Shown in pieces: positions 35,376 through 47,916 of a stretch of 64,000 nt of DNA; position 1 is the stretch's first letter, and the number at the start of each line of letters is the position of its first letter. The notes under the pieces are model-generated. The model did not search any database. It worked only from the letters and a program-made list of their open reading frames with translations, and was not told the origin of the DNA. Source of the DNA: Taxillus chinensis (Eukaryota; Streptophyta; Magnoliopsida; Santalales; Loranthaceae); the NCBI GenBank assembly GCA_023512835.1, contig CM042087.1, positions 8,472,550-8,536,549 of the forward strand, read 5' to 3'. Both the position numbers and the translations under genes were made by a program.

Positions 35376-37386
35376 CTCACCACACGACCCGTAGGTCCAC
35401 AACCATGCATATAACATCGTGTCACCCCTTAGGGTACACCACAATCAAGTCCTGGCTCTCACGGCCACGTGCCATCCAGGCACCAAATGCAATCACATCA
35501 CACACAAAGACAATCTAGTGCCCTATATGCACACAATCATACCACTAGGAAAGCATCCATGCCTACATATGCTCCTAGGATGATCTAACTGACACCAACA
35601 TAACCGAGAATACATGTAAGGATTGCGTTGATCAGGCGCCCTCCCTACAGTTTTCTAACTCACATGGAATCAATTAACCACCCCTCACTAACCTAAGTCC
35701 ACTAGACCATGCTCTGATACCAACTTGTCACGCCCCTGAATTCCAAGAAAACCCGGAACCAGGAATATGACTTCCCCTTGCCCGCACCCGAAAGGTCAAG
35801 GGGTTGGTGACTAGCACCAATAGAGACTACACCGCGGGTGCTATCTCAAATATGTAACCCTGTATAGTCATACATCAAGGGTAATCCCGTACTTTCCTAT
35901 ACATCATCATGCATATGATAAGTCAAACAGTCATACAGACATTACATCACAAACAGTATGCAAATACAACTATCCACGGACCCATGTCCGGGATACAACA
36001 CATAATAAAATACAAAATACAGTACTGTATCATACATCAGAGTAGTGGGCACATCCTCCTGGAAGAAAGTCCTCTACTAGTCTCGGGTCACACCTGAAAA
36101 GGGGTAAACAACAAGTAGGGGTGAGCGACAAGCTCAGTAGGTGACCCCAAAACTCCACATCATGCAACACATATAAGTTTATACTATATGCTCAGTGTAC
36201 TCGTGCACCGTGTAGTGTGCACAATCATCAGGACTCAGCCTGCCCACACAGGACCACTTGTCCACGATCCTCCATGGGATCCCAGCTCAGGGTACTTAGC
36301 CCTAGCTCCACGAGCTCAACGACTCAACTCAGGCCTTAGCCTGTCCCCAGCCACAGCGCAATATGCCGGCCACAGTCGCCACACAAGCCTGCCATCGGCG
36401 CATATGCCTACACCGACCATAGTGGCCACACAGGCCTTAGCCTCACGGTAAGAACCCAAACAAGTCACGGAGTCCATGCCCCAATACCTCACACCAACAT
36501 ACTAACATTTGTATGGCATGTCATTCTTAACATTACCTTTAGAACTGTAGCCAGTCTTTACAAGTAAATCCTCAATCCTTGATTTATGAAGGAAGTACCC
36601 ATAGCAGCTATTTTCTTGAAATCAAAAGTCCCGGCATTAGGTTCCCTTATCATAAATAAGGTAATCTGATTTTTGGGGATTTTTCTGAGTTGTCTAACCC
36701 CACTTTCCAAAAAGTCACCACTACGAACTTTTGGGTTTTTCCGAGATTTTACATTAAATCCCAATTTTCACATTTTGAAGGAGTGGGAATTAATTTTTCT
36801 AGTATTTTTCTTTGAATCCAAATGGGGGGTATTTCGTTATTTACATTGTAACTTAAGTATAAATACTATAGATGGGTATAGGTTACAATGTAAATAGTTC
36901 TAGTCCAGTGCTGTCCAGTGTCCAGTTACACTGTAGGAGCTGCGACTCGTAGCTCAAAACCTGCAACTCGTAGCCGCGGAATGGCGACTCGTAGCTGCGG
37001 AGTGCGGAACTGCAGCGCGCCTCGAAGCGAGACTACGACCTTCGACCTACAAGGCAACGAACTTCGACCCTTCGATTACGAATTACGAGGCTACGAACTA
37101 CGAACTACGAGGCTACGACCCGGAACTTTGGGTCTTCGTCATTTCGACCTAGGAACGTGCCCAGGGTACTGTTCATCGTCATTTCCGCCTGTTCTTCGTC
37201 TGAAACGCGCCCAGAAACTCCTAGACGCTCACTAACACCCCTGTTTCGCAACAAACTACGATATCTACCTCAAAACGCGTCCAAAACGCCTCTAAATCGC
37301 GCAGAAACAACAGAAACACGTATAAAATTCTGGATTTCTAGAAATCTAGATCTAAACCCAGATTTCAAGGTATAGCAAAACACACC
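35376..37386 (-). mobile_element. LTR-A element, copy 3: leader, primer site and truncated LTR
   Basis: At 35711-35723 the minus strand reads TTGGTATCAGAGC, a methionine-tRNA primer site, two bases from an LTR starting TGTCACGCCCC at 35726. This fixes the LTR-A family as an LTR retrotransposon oriented on the minus strand. Positions 35376-35723 are its non-coding leader. The LTR is cut off at about 37370, followed by some 15 bp of filler and then the duplicated 10029-type sequence. A GC-rich repeat region lies at 36935-37140. Confidence 0.8.
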
Positions 37387-39595
37387 TTGAAATTTACCAT
37401 TGATGTGGTTGTTTAAAAATTTGTGAAGATATGTTTTATGTTTGGCAATATGTTTATGGGTAGTTCCAGAAAGACCTCTAATGCATTGGGTAAAGAACAT
37501 CACTAGAGAGTGTCAATCCAGTTGATAACAGGTTATGCAAGACATCTAGGTGGTGAACCTAGAAGAGTAGATATTCTTATTCTTCCATGAGTTGATTATT
37601 CTCTATATATTATTCCTTATTTTTAACCTTACTGGGCTATTTGAGCTCATTTCCTTTCATGTTTTCTTTCCAACCCCAGGAAACTAGGAGAAAGCAAGGA
37701 TGCTAGGATAATGGTGTCCAGAATGCTTGGAATAAAATCATAAGAAGATTATGCATGTAGTATTTATATGTCATGTAAAACTATAATGGGTCATCAACAC
37801 CTAGTCTCTAAACGCTAAACCTTAGAGATCTTGTGATGAGTCTTGATGTAATAAATAAACCATCAAATTTATGTTGAACAATAGATTACTATTCATATAA
37901 TTGTAATATCTTATTTGTGTAACGCACCCGGTCTGGAAGTCCAGATTTGGGGGCGTTACACACTACGCCCTCGGACTCCTGCTAACCATATGTCAAGAGT
38001 CCTTACGCAAACACAAAAATGACTAACTCCTCAAATTCCCAAACACGTGTCTTTACACCCACAGAGATAGTGCTGCTTCTAGGGTCACGAGTATATACTA
38101 GGGCTTGGCATATATAGCAAGAATGACAAAATAATTAAATAATAATTATCTAATCTATCTTAATTCCTAAACTAACTATGGTGATAGAGCTAGTGGTGAG
38201 AGGTATTGTAATGACTTTGCACCTCAGGTATGGGGTTTGGATGTTTGCGATGGGTCTTTCATTGAATATGCCCTATATAAATTATGAACCTTGTTATGGT
38301 TAAAAACCAAACTCTTTCATGCATTGACTACCCTCTCTCAAGTGATATGGCCATGTGCCACCTTAGCTTAGGGGACGGGTGACCTTTTAGGTTTAGGAGT
38401 TGTTGAGCCTTAAAGTAGCTCTTCACTAGCTTTATGTCACACCCCAAACAGTGAGGTGCTGGTGGGCGTCTCCCAAGTGGCGCAAGTGCGCGCTACTTGC
38501 GGAGGGGCAGAGCGGAAAGCGTAGCTGGTGCGGACGGGATAGGCTCCACGATAGTTCGTGCGGAGAGAGATGAAGCCCCTTTGGAGTTCAGACGTACCGA
38601 CCCGGTTAAATGCGGGGAGTACGCCGCTAGTCTCGGACTTAACGTTGAAGAGGGGACTTGGCCATCCCTACACAAACTTGTCAGGAACTGGAGTCGTTCT
38701 CCTGATGAGCCCAAAGCAGGGCGAAACCAGGTCTACGTGTGCCCCGATCGGTAAGACTTACTCGGAGCATCCACCAGGGTGACTGAGTGCCGCACAGGTG
38801 AAAACCCTGACTCCGTGACAAAGTGGTATCAGAGCGGTTACAGCCCGTATCCAGAAAGCTCGTCGAAGTACTCTCGCGAGAGATATGCGTGGTCCCTGAT
38901 CCCAAGTTGGGAGGGAGCCCCTAACAGATGGGAGTCAACCAGACGAGGTCTTGCACACATCGCATCCACCAACATTGTTGGCCGCCGAGCCATGGTGGAG
39001 TTCCCGAGGATGGGATGGAGTAGCGTTGCGGTCAAGAGGAGCACGTCGCCCAATGATCTTGGTTCCTCCGAACTCACTGATGTAATAAGGACGTTGCGAA
39101 ATCAAGTGGGGGAGGATGTCACGCCCCGAATAGCGAGGTGCTGGTGGGCGTCTCCCAAGTGGCACAGGTGCGCGCTACTTGTGGAGGGGCAGAGCAGAAA
39201 GCGTAGCTAGTGCGGATGGGATAGGCTCCATGACAGTTTGTGCGGAGAGAGATGGAGCCCCTTCGCAGTTCAGACGTACAGACCCGATTAAATGCGGGGA
39301 GTACGCCGCTAGTTTCGGACTTGACATTGAAGAGGAGATGTCACGCCCCCGAATTCCAAGAAAACCCGGAACCAGGAACATGACTTCCCCTTGCCCGCAC
39401 CCGAAAGGTCAAGGCATATGATAAGTCAAACAGTCATACAGACATTATATCACAAATAGTATGCAAATACAACTGTCCACGAACCCATGTCCGAGATACA
39501 ACGCATAATAAAATACAAAATACAGTACTATATCATACATCAGAGTAGTGGGCACGTCCTCCTGGAAGAAAGTCCTCCACTAGTCTCGGGTCACA
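37387..39595. repeat. Right copy of the 2.3-kb direct duplication
   Basis: Repeats 10029-12348 almost base for base: end of the 2.8-kb LTR (through GGGGGCGTTACA), spacer, TRIM and LTR-A start. Relative to the left copy it lacks about 110 bp near 39414. Past 39595 it runs on into intact LTR-A, so this copy holds the original right flank while the left copy holds the original left flank. Confidence 0.85.
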
Positions 39596-41673
39596 CCTGA
39601 AAAGGGGTAAACAACAAGTAGGGGTGAGCGACAAGCTCAGTAGGTGACCCCAAAACTCCACATCATGCAACACATATAAGTTTATACTATATGCTCAGTG
39701 TACTCGTGCACCGTGTAGTGTGCACAATCATCAGGACTCAGCCTGCAAACAAACATCAGGACTCAGCCTGCCCACACAGGATCACTTGTCCACGATCCTC
39801 CATGGGATCCCAGCTCAGGGCACTCAGCCCTAGCTCCACGAGCTCAACGGCTCAACTTAGGCCTTAGCCTGTCCCCAGCCACAGTGCAATATGCCCGGCC
39901 ACAGTCGCCACACAGGCCTGCCATCGTCGCATATGCCTACCCCGACCATAGTGGCCACATAGGCCTTAGCCTCACGGTGAGAACCCAAACAAGTCACGAA
40001 GTCCATGCCCCAATACCTCACACCAACATACTAACATTTGTATGGCATGTCATTTTCAACATTACCTTTAGAACTGTAGCCAGTCTTCACAAGTAAATCC
40101 TCAATCCTTGATTTATGAAGGAAGTACCCATAGCAGCTATTTTCTTGAAATCAAAAGTCCCGACATTGGGTTCACATATCATAAATAAGGTAATCTGATT
40201 TTTGGAGATTTTTCTGAGATGTCTAACCCCACTTTCCAAAAAGTCACCACTACGAACTTTTGGGTTTTTCCGAAATTTTACACTAAATCCCAATTTTCAC
40301 ATTTTGAAGGAGTGAGAATTAATTTTTCTAGTATTTTTCTTTGAATCCAAATGGGGGGTATTTCGTTATTTACATTGTAACTTAAGTATAAGTACTATAG
40401 ATGGGTATAGGTTACAATGTAAATAGGTCCAATCCAGTGCTGTCCAGTGTCCAGTTACACTGCAGGAGCTACAACTCATAGCTCAGAACCTGCGACTCGT
40501 AGCTGCGGAATGGCGACTCGTAGCTGCGGAGTGCGGAACTACAGCGCGCCTCAAAGACTCGAAGCGAGGCTACGACCTTTGACCTATAAGGCAACGAACT
40601 TCGACCCTTCGGCTACGAACTACGAGGCTATGAACTACGAACTACGAACTACAAACTACGAGGCTACGAACTACGAACTACGAACTATGAACTACGAGGC
40701 TACGAGGCTACGACCCTTCGACCCAGAACTTTGGGTCTTCATCATTTCGACCCAGGAATGCGCCCAGGGTACTGTTCATCATCGTTTCTGCCTGTTCTTC
40801 GTCTGAAACGCGTCCAGAAACTCCCAGACACTCACTAACACCCCTGTTTCGCAACAAACTACGATATCTACCTCAAAACGCGTCCAGAACGCCTCTAAAT
40901 CGCGCAGAAATAACAGAAACACGTATAAAATTCCGGATTTCCATAAATCTAGATTTAAACCCAAATTTCCATGGTTGACTTATCAACCCTCATGAAAAAC
41001 ACAGTTAATCAACCTCAAAATCACAGAAACATATATCCACAATGATATAAAACAGTTCTTAACCACAGATCTTATGCTAAACCATTAGATCTAACCCAAA
41101 ATTGGTTTTCCCCAAATTCTAGGATTCATGCTCAATTTCATAAATCATGATAAATTCGTGCAGATTCAGAACAAGAGAGAGATAAGAAGTTCAAGGACAC
41201 CTACTTGAAGTGAATCTTTGAGCTCCACGAACCCAAATCGCCCTAAATCACCAAGGACTCCAAGCTCTCTCAAGCTCTCTCTCTCAAACGCACAAATGTG
41301 ATAACGTAAAATGAAATCTCTTTCTTTTTCTTCTATTTATATTTCTGCCAGTCAACTGACCTAGTCAACCATTGACCCAATCAATAATTGACCTCTAAGG
41401 CCCCGAACTCCAAATTGAGTCAAACTACAGTCAAAACGCTTGAAATGACAAGTACAACACTAGACTGATATTATCACACGCAAATGACCGCTCAAATGCA
41501 AAGTCAACCAATAAACCCCGAGAAAGTCAACAAGCGGGTCAAACAGGGCCCCGACTCGAAATCGGGCCCAAGTACAGTCAAAATGCTCACATTGACGGCT
41601 ACACTACCGTCCAGATAGTTACATTCCCATAGAATGACTATCTCTCAAGACTGCCCAAATACGAGTCTTTACA
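39339..41673 (-). mobile_element. LTR-A copy 4, solo LTR inserted in TRIM copy 3
   Basis: From TGTCACGCCCCCG to GAGTCTTTACA, 2335 bp, with a perfect 5-bp target duplication GGAGA at 39334-39338 and 41674-41678. The internal GC-rich region (40460-40760) is a minisatellite. No coding frame is present. Confidence 0.9.
40611..40712. repeat. CTACGAA minisatellite in LTR-A copy 4
   Basis: About a dozen short units of the type CTACGAA(C/GG) in tandem. The equivalent place in copies 2 and 3 is also repetitive but built from different units. Confidence 0.85.
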
Positions 41674-41841
41674 GGAGACTTGGCCATCCCTACACAAACT
41701 GGTTGGGAACTGGAGCTATTCTCTTGATGAGCCCAAGGCAGGGCGAAACCAGTCTACGTGTGCCCCGATTGGTATGGCTTACTCGGAGCATCCATCAAGG
41801 TGACCAAGTGCCGCACGGGTGAAAACCCTGACCCCGTGACA

Positions 41842-43059
41842 TTTAGCTTGGCTTCCTAAGGGCTACTGGGCTCTCGCAACTTAAGTCTACCCTAGTTAGG
41901 TTATGTAGTATTTCTGGATAATTACTTCACCTATCGGTCGTTTGCAATTAATCCTAAGGTCATGAACTAGGCGATCAACCCTAATCCAAGCACTAAGCAA
42001 CCATACTTCCAATTTAGCCACAAGAATTTATATAAAGGAATAAACAAATAAATAACCAACACAATATATCCAAACACCAATTTATATAAATGAAAATCGT
42101 ATAAAACAATTATAAGAGCAAGCTTAGGGTTACGAAAAGAGAGAAAACAAAACCAAATCTAACAAAAACCCTAAGGAGTCACACCAAGAGCTATGGCTTC
42201 CTCTCTAGCGCTGTGGTCTCCACCTTGCTCTTAAAGTCCCAAGCTTGGACGCTCAGACCATAGATAGCCCTTATGTCGTCTCTTTTACTCCACCACAATC
42301 TCCTCCTCTTTAAGATGTTGCATTGTGTATGGGAGGTTGAAGATCGGTTATCCCCTCCAAGAATATGTACGTGGTGTAGGAGGCAAAAAATCTGTCCTAA
42401 GAAACCCTAGTAGCCCTTATATAGGACTACTACTCTTCTTCCTCCTTTGCCTTTCTTTTCAACGCCAGAAATACCCAATTGCCTCTTTGGGTTGTGTATT
42501 TACACTAAAAATTGGCTTCGGGGCAAAAATGAGTCAAAGGGTTGAAGGCTGGACATGCGCTAGAGTGCTGCTTGAAGCTCACTCGACGCTGCTCCAGCTT
42601 GGCTCAATACTGAGCCTCAAGCAGAGGGTCGAGTAGAGGCCCGAACAGAGAGTCGAGCAGGCCTTTGCTCAACTCTCTGGATTGATTCTCGAGTCCCTTG
42701 CTTGAGGCTCACGCTTGAGGCCTGCTCGAAGCTCTCCTTGGGTGCTCGATGCTCATGTCTCGAGCAATGATGCATAAATGGGGTGAAAACATATATAGGT
42801 ATAGAAAAACACACCTTAAAACATCCACTAATTAGTGGGTCATTTTGACCCCTAACAAATATACAAGTGCATTTTGGATAGCACCTGCTATATAGTCCAT
42901 AACGGTGCTAGTCACTAACCCTTTACCCTTGAGGTGTGGGTATGGGGAAGTCACATCCCTGATTCTGATAACCTTGCATTCAAGGCCATGTTGGACCCCA
43001 TTTTATCCGGGTTGGATATATTTTATCAAATTCAATTTTCCTCCGTGCTGGCTCGATTT
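41842..43059. other. Non-coding sequence, origin unclear
   Basis: No convincing gene. Open frames here are short and do not resemble known proteins. A segment rich in GCTCGA-type words lies at 42560-42770. The style (long A+T-rich leader, CCCTAA stretches) suggests retroelement flank, but I found no paired ends. Confidence 0.35.
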
Positions 43060-46000
43060 GTTGAAATTTTATAGGATGACAGAGTCGTGACCACTGAACC
43101 GCAAATGCTCGATTTCAAGAAATTATTCAAAAAGGTCTCTAAATGCCAAAGAGCCAGTCATGGGCAATAGAAAATCAAAGTCGAGGATCAACGCCTTTGA
43201 CCACGCTCGATTCTGAGGTCAAACGAAGAAGATATGGTTAAAACAACATCTGGGCCGCCGGCAATGGTTAAAACGATAATTAACTTTTCAAATGGCACTT
43301 CGGATCAGGTCACAAACCTCATATTCTCATTCTACTCGTTGTTCTGAGAACTTTGACATATATATTGTATATATTTGCTCCCGAGGCCTTTTTCAATAAA
43401 AATAAAAAATTACGTGTTTCGATAATAAATAATCGCAGTACAGGCTTGACACGAAAATAAAATCATTTCAAAATAAAAATGACATGGGGTCCCTTATCAC
43501 GATGTCCCGAGTCTGAAAATAATTTTCTCGTAATTTTTTTTTTAAAATCCGAGTCGCCTTACCGATCCCAAAAACATCAGTTAAAATTATTCAGTTGAGA
43601 AGTAAAAAAATCTAGCCGTCATCTTTTTATTTTTACCCACATACCTTAGCCCACATGTCAACTATTCATTGGCTTAAGAAAAAAAAAAAAAAAAAGCAAA
43701 AAACAAAAAACAAAACCAAAAACAAAAAACAAAAAAGAAACAAAAACAAAACGAGGTCAACTCTCTCTCTCCTCCATCCCGTCTCATCTCTTTCACGCAA
43801 GCTACAATGCTATTTCTTCATCCCCACACGCAGGTGCAGAGACGCAGCGATACAGGCGCACAAATCCTCTAGTGGTATGGATTCCTTCCCCTCTTTCCCC
43901 AACCTTGCCAAAACCGGCTTTCCCTTCTGCCGCTGCAACCACGCCCATACTGCCTTCACATGCCAAACCCATCTCCAAATCGTGTCCTTCCCGCCCCAAT
44001 TCAAACCAAACCCTTTTCCTTCCTCTCTTATAAAAAACCAATCGAAACCCTAGGCACGGGGGGCTCTCAGAAAAAAAATAGAAAAAAAATACAGCATGAA
44101 TAATCTGCAAAACCATTACTTTCCCTTTAAAACCCTATAGGGAGTCCCCCTATCTGGCCGTAAATCGTCTCTCCAGTCATAGTGTTTATTCTCCCAGCCG
44201 TCGCCGGCCATTGCGCTCTTCCCTAGTTCACCTGTGTCCAATCCCCTTCTCTTCAAATCCGTTTACACCTACTTCCCTACGATTTTCCTCCTCCATAGTT
44301 TCTGCCCAAACCAAAACAAAAAAAAGGAAAAGGGAGAGTGACCACTGCACACAACCTCTTCAATCCAGTCGTGAATTCTGATTCGGCGCCACCTCGCGGC
44401 AACACCAGTAAAAGTGGGTGAGCCTACCAGCTACCAAGGACAGTGGCGACTCGTTGTCCCTCAAGGAGGCCAAAGGACACCCAATTCGTGGACTTGAAGA
44501 AAGAAGTCGTATTGTGGAGAGCGTGTTCTGGCCTGTCGTAGTTTTGTTTTGTTTTTTTTTTGGTTTTTGGTTTTTTTCCTTTTTTCAATACTTTTTTTTC
44601 CTGCTTCGTTTTGTTTCGTCCTAGTTATTGTTGTTTCTTTGTTTTTAGTTGGTGCTATCATTGCTTGGTTAGTAATTGTTCTTGACAATTATTGTTTGTG
44701 GTTGTGACCTATTTTGATGATGGATTATCCTATATGCTAACCATCGATGTCAATCCATGTCCTCACTTTATAGGTTTTCTACTGACCGTCTCAACATGAA
44801 CGTTGATATATGTTTGTTGTCTGTGTTTGAATATTCATTCATCTTCTTATGATTTATCCATGTTTGAGTGGTGATCCCTTTGGTAATCCCCCTGTCACGG
44901 TCCGTCTTTTAGACACTGGTTTTTGAAGGCTCATTTTCGTTTTTTTTAGACATTGGTTTTTGTCTTCTTGAGTGATGATTTCCTTTTCTTGATTGTAACT
45001 TTAATTGTTTTTATGTTCACACTCTGTTTTTCCTCTGCTTATGTCCGGTTCTCCTTGGTTTTGTTTTTGTTTTTTTTTAACTCAATAAAACAAAATGCTT
45101 TGTTTTCTTTTATCCCTTAAATAGAATACTCAGTTTTTCTTTTGTCTTTTTCTTTTCTTTCTGTTTCCCCCCTCTGTAAATCATAAGTGTTAATTCGTGT
45201 TTTCATTAATCCACCTTTGCTGCCTTCGCCTGAATACTCATTTTCTTTTCATAATAAAAAAAAACGTTTTGTCCTTCCCTCTTTTCACACCTTCATTCAT
45301 ATTTAACACAGTTTTTTATTAAGCGTGAGTAGTTGGAATCATGATTAGTTTTGTTTCTTCCTTCCACATATTTTTCTTTAATTTGTACTTTTTTATTTTA
45401 CTTTATTTTCTTTGTTGCCCATAGGTTAATGTTAGTTTTGGGCCAGCGTTGGTTGTGTAACTATGAGTCTTTGGACCCTATACAATTGTAATTTGTAAAC
45501 CACCCGTATGCTGAAAAGAAGAAAAAAAGAAGATAGTGACAAAAAAAAAGAAGAGAGAAAAAAAAAGAGAAAGAGAGAGTCCATTTTATTTCGTGGATGT
45601 CACTTATTACACACTACATTTTAAGTTATGTTTGCTTAGGTTTTTATGTTTTTGATGTATATACATCGAAAAATCAAATTCTTTTAGAATTTTTTTTACC
45701 TTTTAAAAAAAAGAAAGAGAAAAAAAATCAAAATGCTTTTAAAAAAATGTTTTCTTATTAAAATAAAAAATCGGATTCACCAAAATTTTCGTAATTCTTT
45801 TGAATTCTTTTATTCTTCAAATATTATGTTTCATCAAATTTTAATTGAGGACTTAATTAGACTTTTAGGATTATTTTTTCTTATAAATACCTCAATTTTT
45901 AGGATTTCCCTTAGACTTTTTAGGTAATCTGACTTAATTCAATTTTAACAAGTAACATAGAAAAATTAAAAAGAGTAGACATTTCAAGTCTTAAAAAATG

Positions 46001-46277
46001 TTTAGACAAGCAAATTAAAATAAAAATTCAAAACAAATTAGAAATCTCTCAAACTTCTAAAATAGGTACCGAAAGGGCGTTGCGGGGGTATTAATTTTTC
46101 TCCGCACGTAACAAATTTTCGAACTCAGCTCTGGCGATGTAGATCATATTTTAGGTGATCAACTGGACCTCAAAAACAGTTGGTAGCGACTCTGTATTTT
46201 TTTTATCACCATTCGGATGAAGGGTGGGAAAACCCCATCCCCAAAAGTAGGTTTCTTCCCGGACGAAATTCGGTGAT
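43060..46277 (+). mobile_element. Ogre/Tat-like LTR with short internal piece, plus orientation
   Basis: Long non-coding, T-rich sequence with GAGTCGCC near 43550 and, at its right end, TGGTAGCGACTCTG at about 46181. The latter resembles the arginine-tRNA primer site region of Ogre/Tat gypsy elements. It matches 50683-53560 in reverse complement over most of its length, with gaps. Open frames at 43655-44053 and 44418-44624 fall in oligo-A or oligo-T rich LTR and are not believed. Confidence 0.55.
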
Positions 46278-47916
46278 GACAGGCCATGATAGTGTTGGTG
46301 ATATCCATGGCAATGGTGTGGGATATCGTTGCTAGAGGTGGTAGTGACATTGCTTGCCATTGCTAAAGACCCCAAAACAAAGGCAAATACAGGGCAACAA
46401 CGGTGTTATTTTTCTAGTGACTATTAATAAAATATTTTTGTGGGAACGAAAACTGATTTGTTTGGGTTAATAAATTTTAATTAGGTTGTTAGTCATTAAT
46501 TTATTTATTTGGTAATTATTTTTATAAAAAATAACAATAATTAAGAAATTTTAAGAGTATCTCTAATATTACTCTTCAAATTATCTCTACGTGCGGAGAG
46601 TTTTTAAAATCATTTTTCAAATTACACTCCAATACAAATATTCAAATTGTCTTTATTTTTATTAAAATAATAATTAATTATTTTTTTTATCTCTCACCTG
46701 TCTTATACACATTTCTTATCCTTTTCATTTTGAGCTTATCATTTTGTTAAACAACTGATGTGCAAGCGAGACAAATAAACGGCTGACGTGTTCGTCTGCC
46801 TTCCTGCACTGAATTGGTTGAAGGCTTTCACTAAACCACAAAAGACCACAATTCAAGGTTCGTTTATTTAGAAGCACTAGTTCGTACCTTACTAAGAAGC
46901 TACCTTCGGGCTGCAAGCACCTCTGGCCTCAATTCTAAGAATAACTTAGTCTTAACTCACTTTTGACAGCGAGGCTCGCAAGATCTGTCGTTTGTCTGTA
47001 GGGAGGAGGACACGACAGCAATCGAAGGGAGGAGGCCTTGGGGGGAGGAGGACACAAGGCAGCATCGACAATCGACCCCTTCATTTGCCTCAGCCACAGC
47101 CAAAACCACCCTTGTTGTCGCTGCCTCTATAAATCGTCAGACGAGGAGGCTATTATCCCCAATTGTCGCCTCCACCACCCCTATTGCTTTGGTAAGACAT
47201 TGCACTCGTTCATCAAAGAAAGGGAGAGAGTCTTGAGGAGAGAAAATAAAAAAAATAATATAATATCATGTAATAAATAAATATTAACTCTTAGTAGTTG
47301 TCTTAGGAGTGATTATCGGTCGGTTTGCAAGGATTACATCATTTTGTTATACTGAATTTTCAGTTTTTGATCGGATTGATAGGATTGCTTAATCCACCCA
47401 AATTATTTTATTTGGTTTTTAATCGATCGCTTTATCAGATTAAATCGGATTAATAGTTTTCCTGTTCCACTCGCATCGTCAATTTCTCAACTAAAATTTT
47501 CAACATCAACATAAACTAGAATATAAAATCTAAAATCTAATCTTAACAAACCAAATCAAATAAATTGTCATCAGCAAAAACACCTTTAAATTAAACTTAA
47601 AAAGTCCGCAATCAATAGATTTTCACTACTAATTTATAAAATCTTTATATTTCTTACTGTATCAGAGAAAATTTCTCATTCAAAAGTGTTATTATATTTC
47701 TTACCGTAGGCAATTTGAATAAATTATATTATTTATCTAATTGATTTATTAAGTTTTCTTTTTGAGGTTAGAATAAATATTAGTTTATTTGATTTTTGTT
47801 TTTCGATGGATCATTTATCGGATTAAAACAATTTGTCAAATTTTATGGAGTATGTCAAAGCTAAATTTTATCGTTTGGTTTTCCTTTTACATGTCATATT
47901 TGTAGCGAGAGAGGCG
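46278..47916 (+). other. 5' flank and presumed promoter of HDA6
   Basis: A+T-rich flank with no gene. The first 650 bp may include decayed MITE-like sequence (around 46545-46690). A GC-richer patch lies at 46970-47190. I could not identify a TATA box or start site with confidence. Confidence 0.4.

Larger units (their letters stand above)
38435..41841 (+). mobile_element. TRIM copy 3, complete but split by LTR-A
   Basis: The left LTR is 38435-38820 (386 bp), the primer site TGGTATCAGAGC is at 38824-38835, the interior ends with purine tract GTGGGGGAGGA, and the right LTR is 39117-39338 plus 41674-41841. TTTA flanks both outer ends (38431-38434 and 41842-41845), a 4-bp target duplication as in the minus-strand TRIM. 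Confidence 0.85.

Noticed and set aside
47833..47916. Upstream in-frame ATG as the HDA6 start
   Set aside because: The extra 28 residues are hydrophobic and unlike HDA6 N-termini, while the ATG at 47917 gives the conserved SLPSGPDG start.
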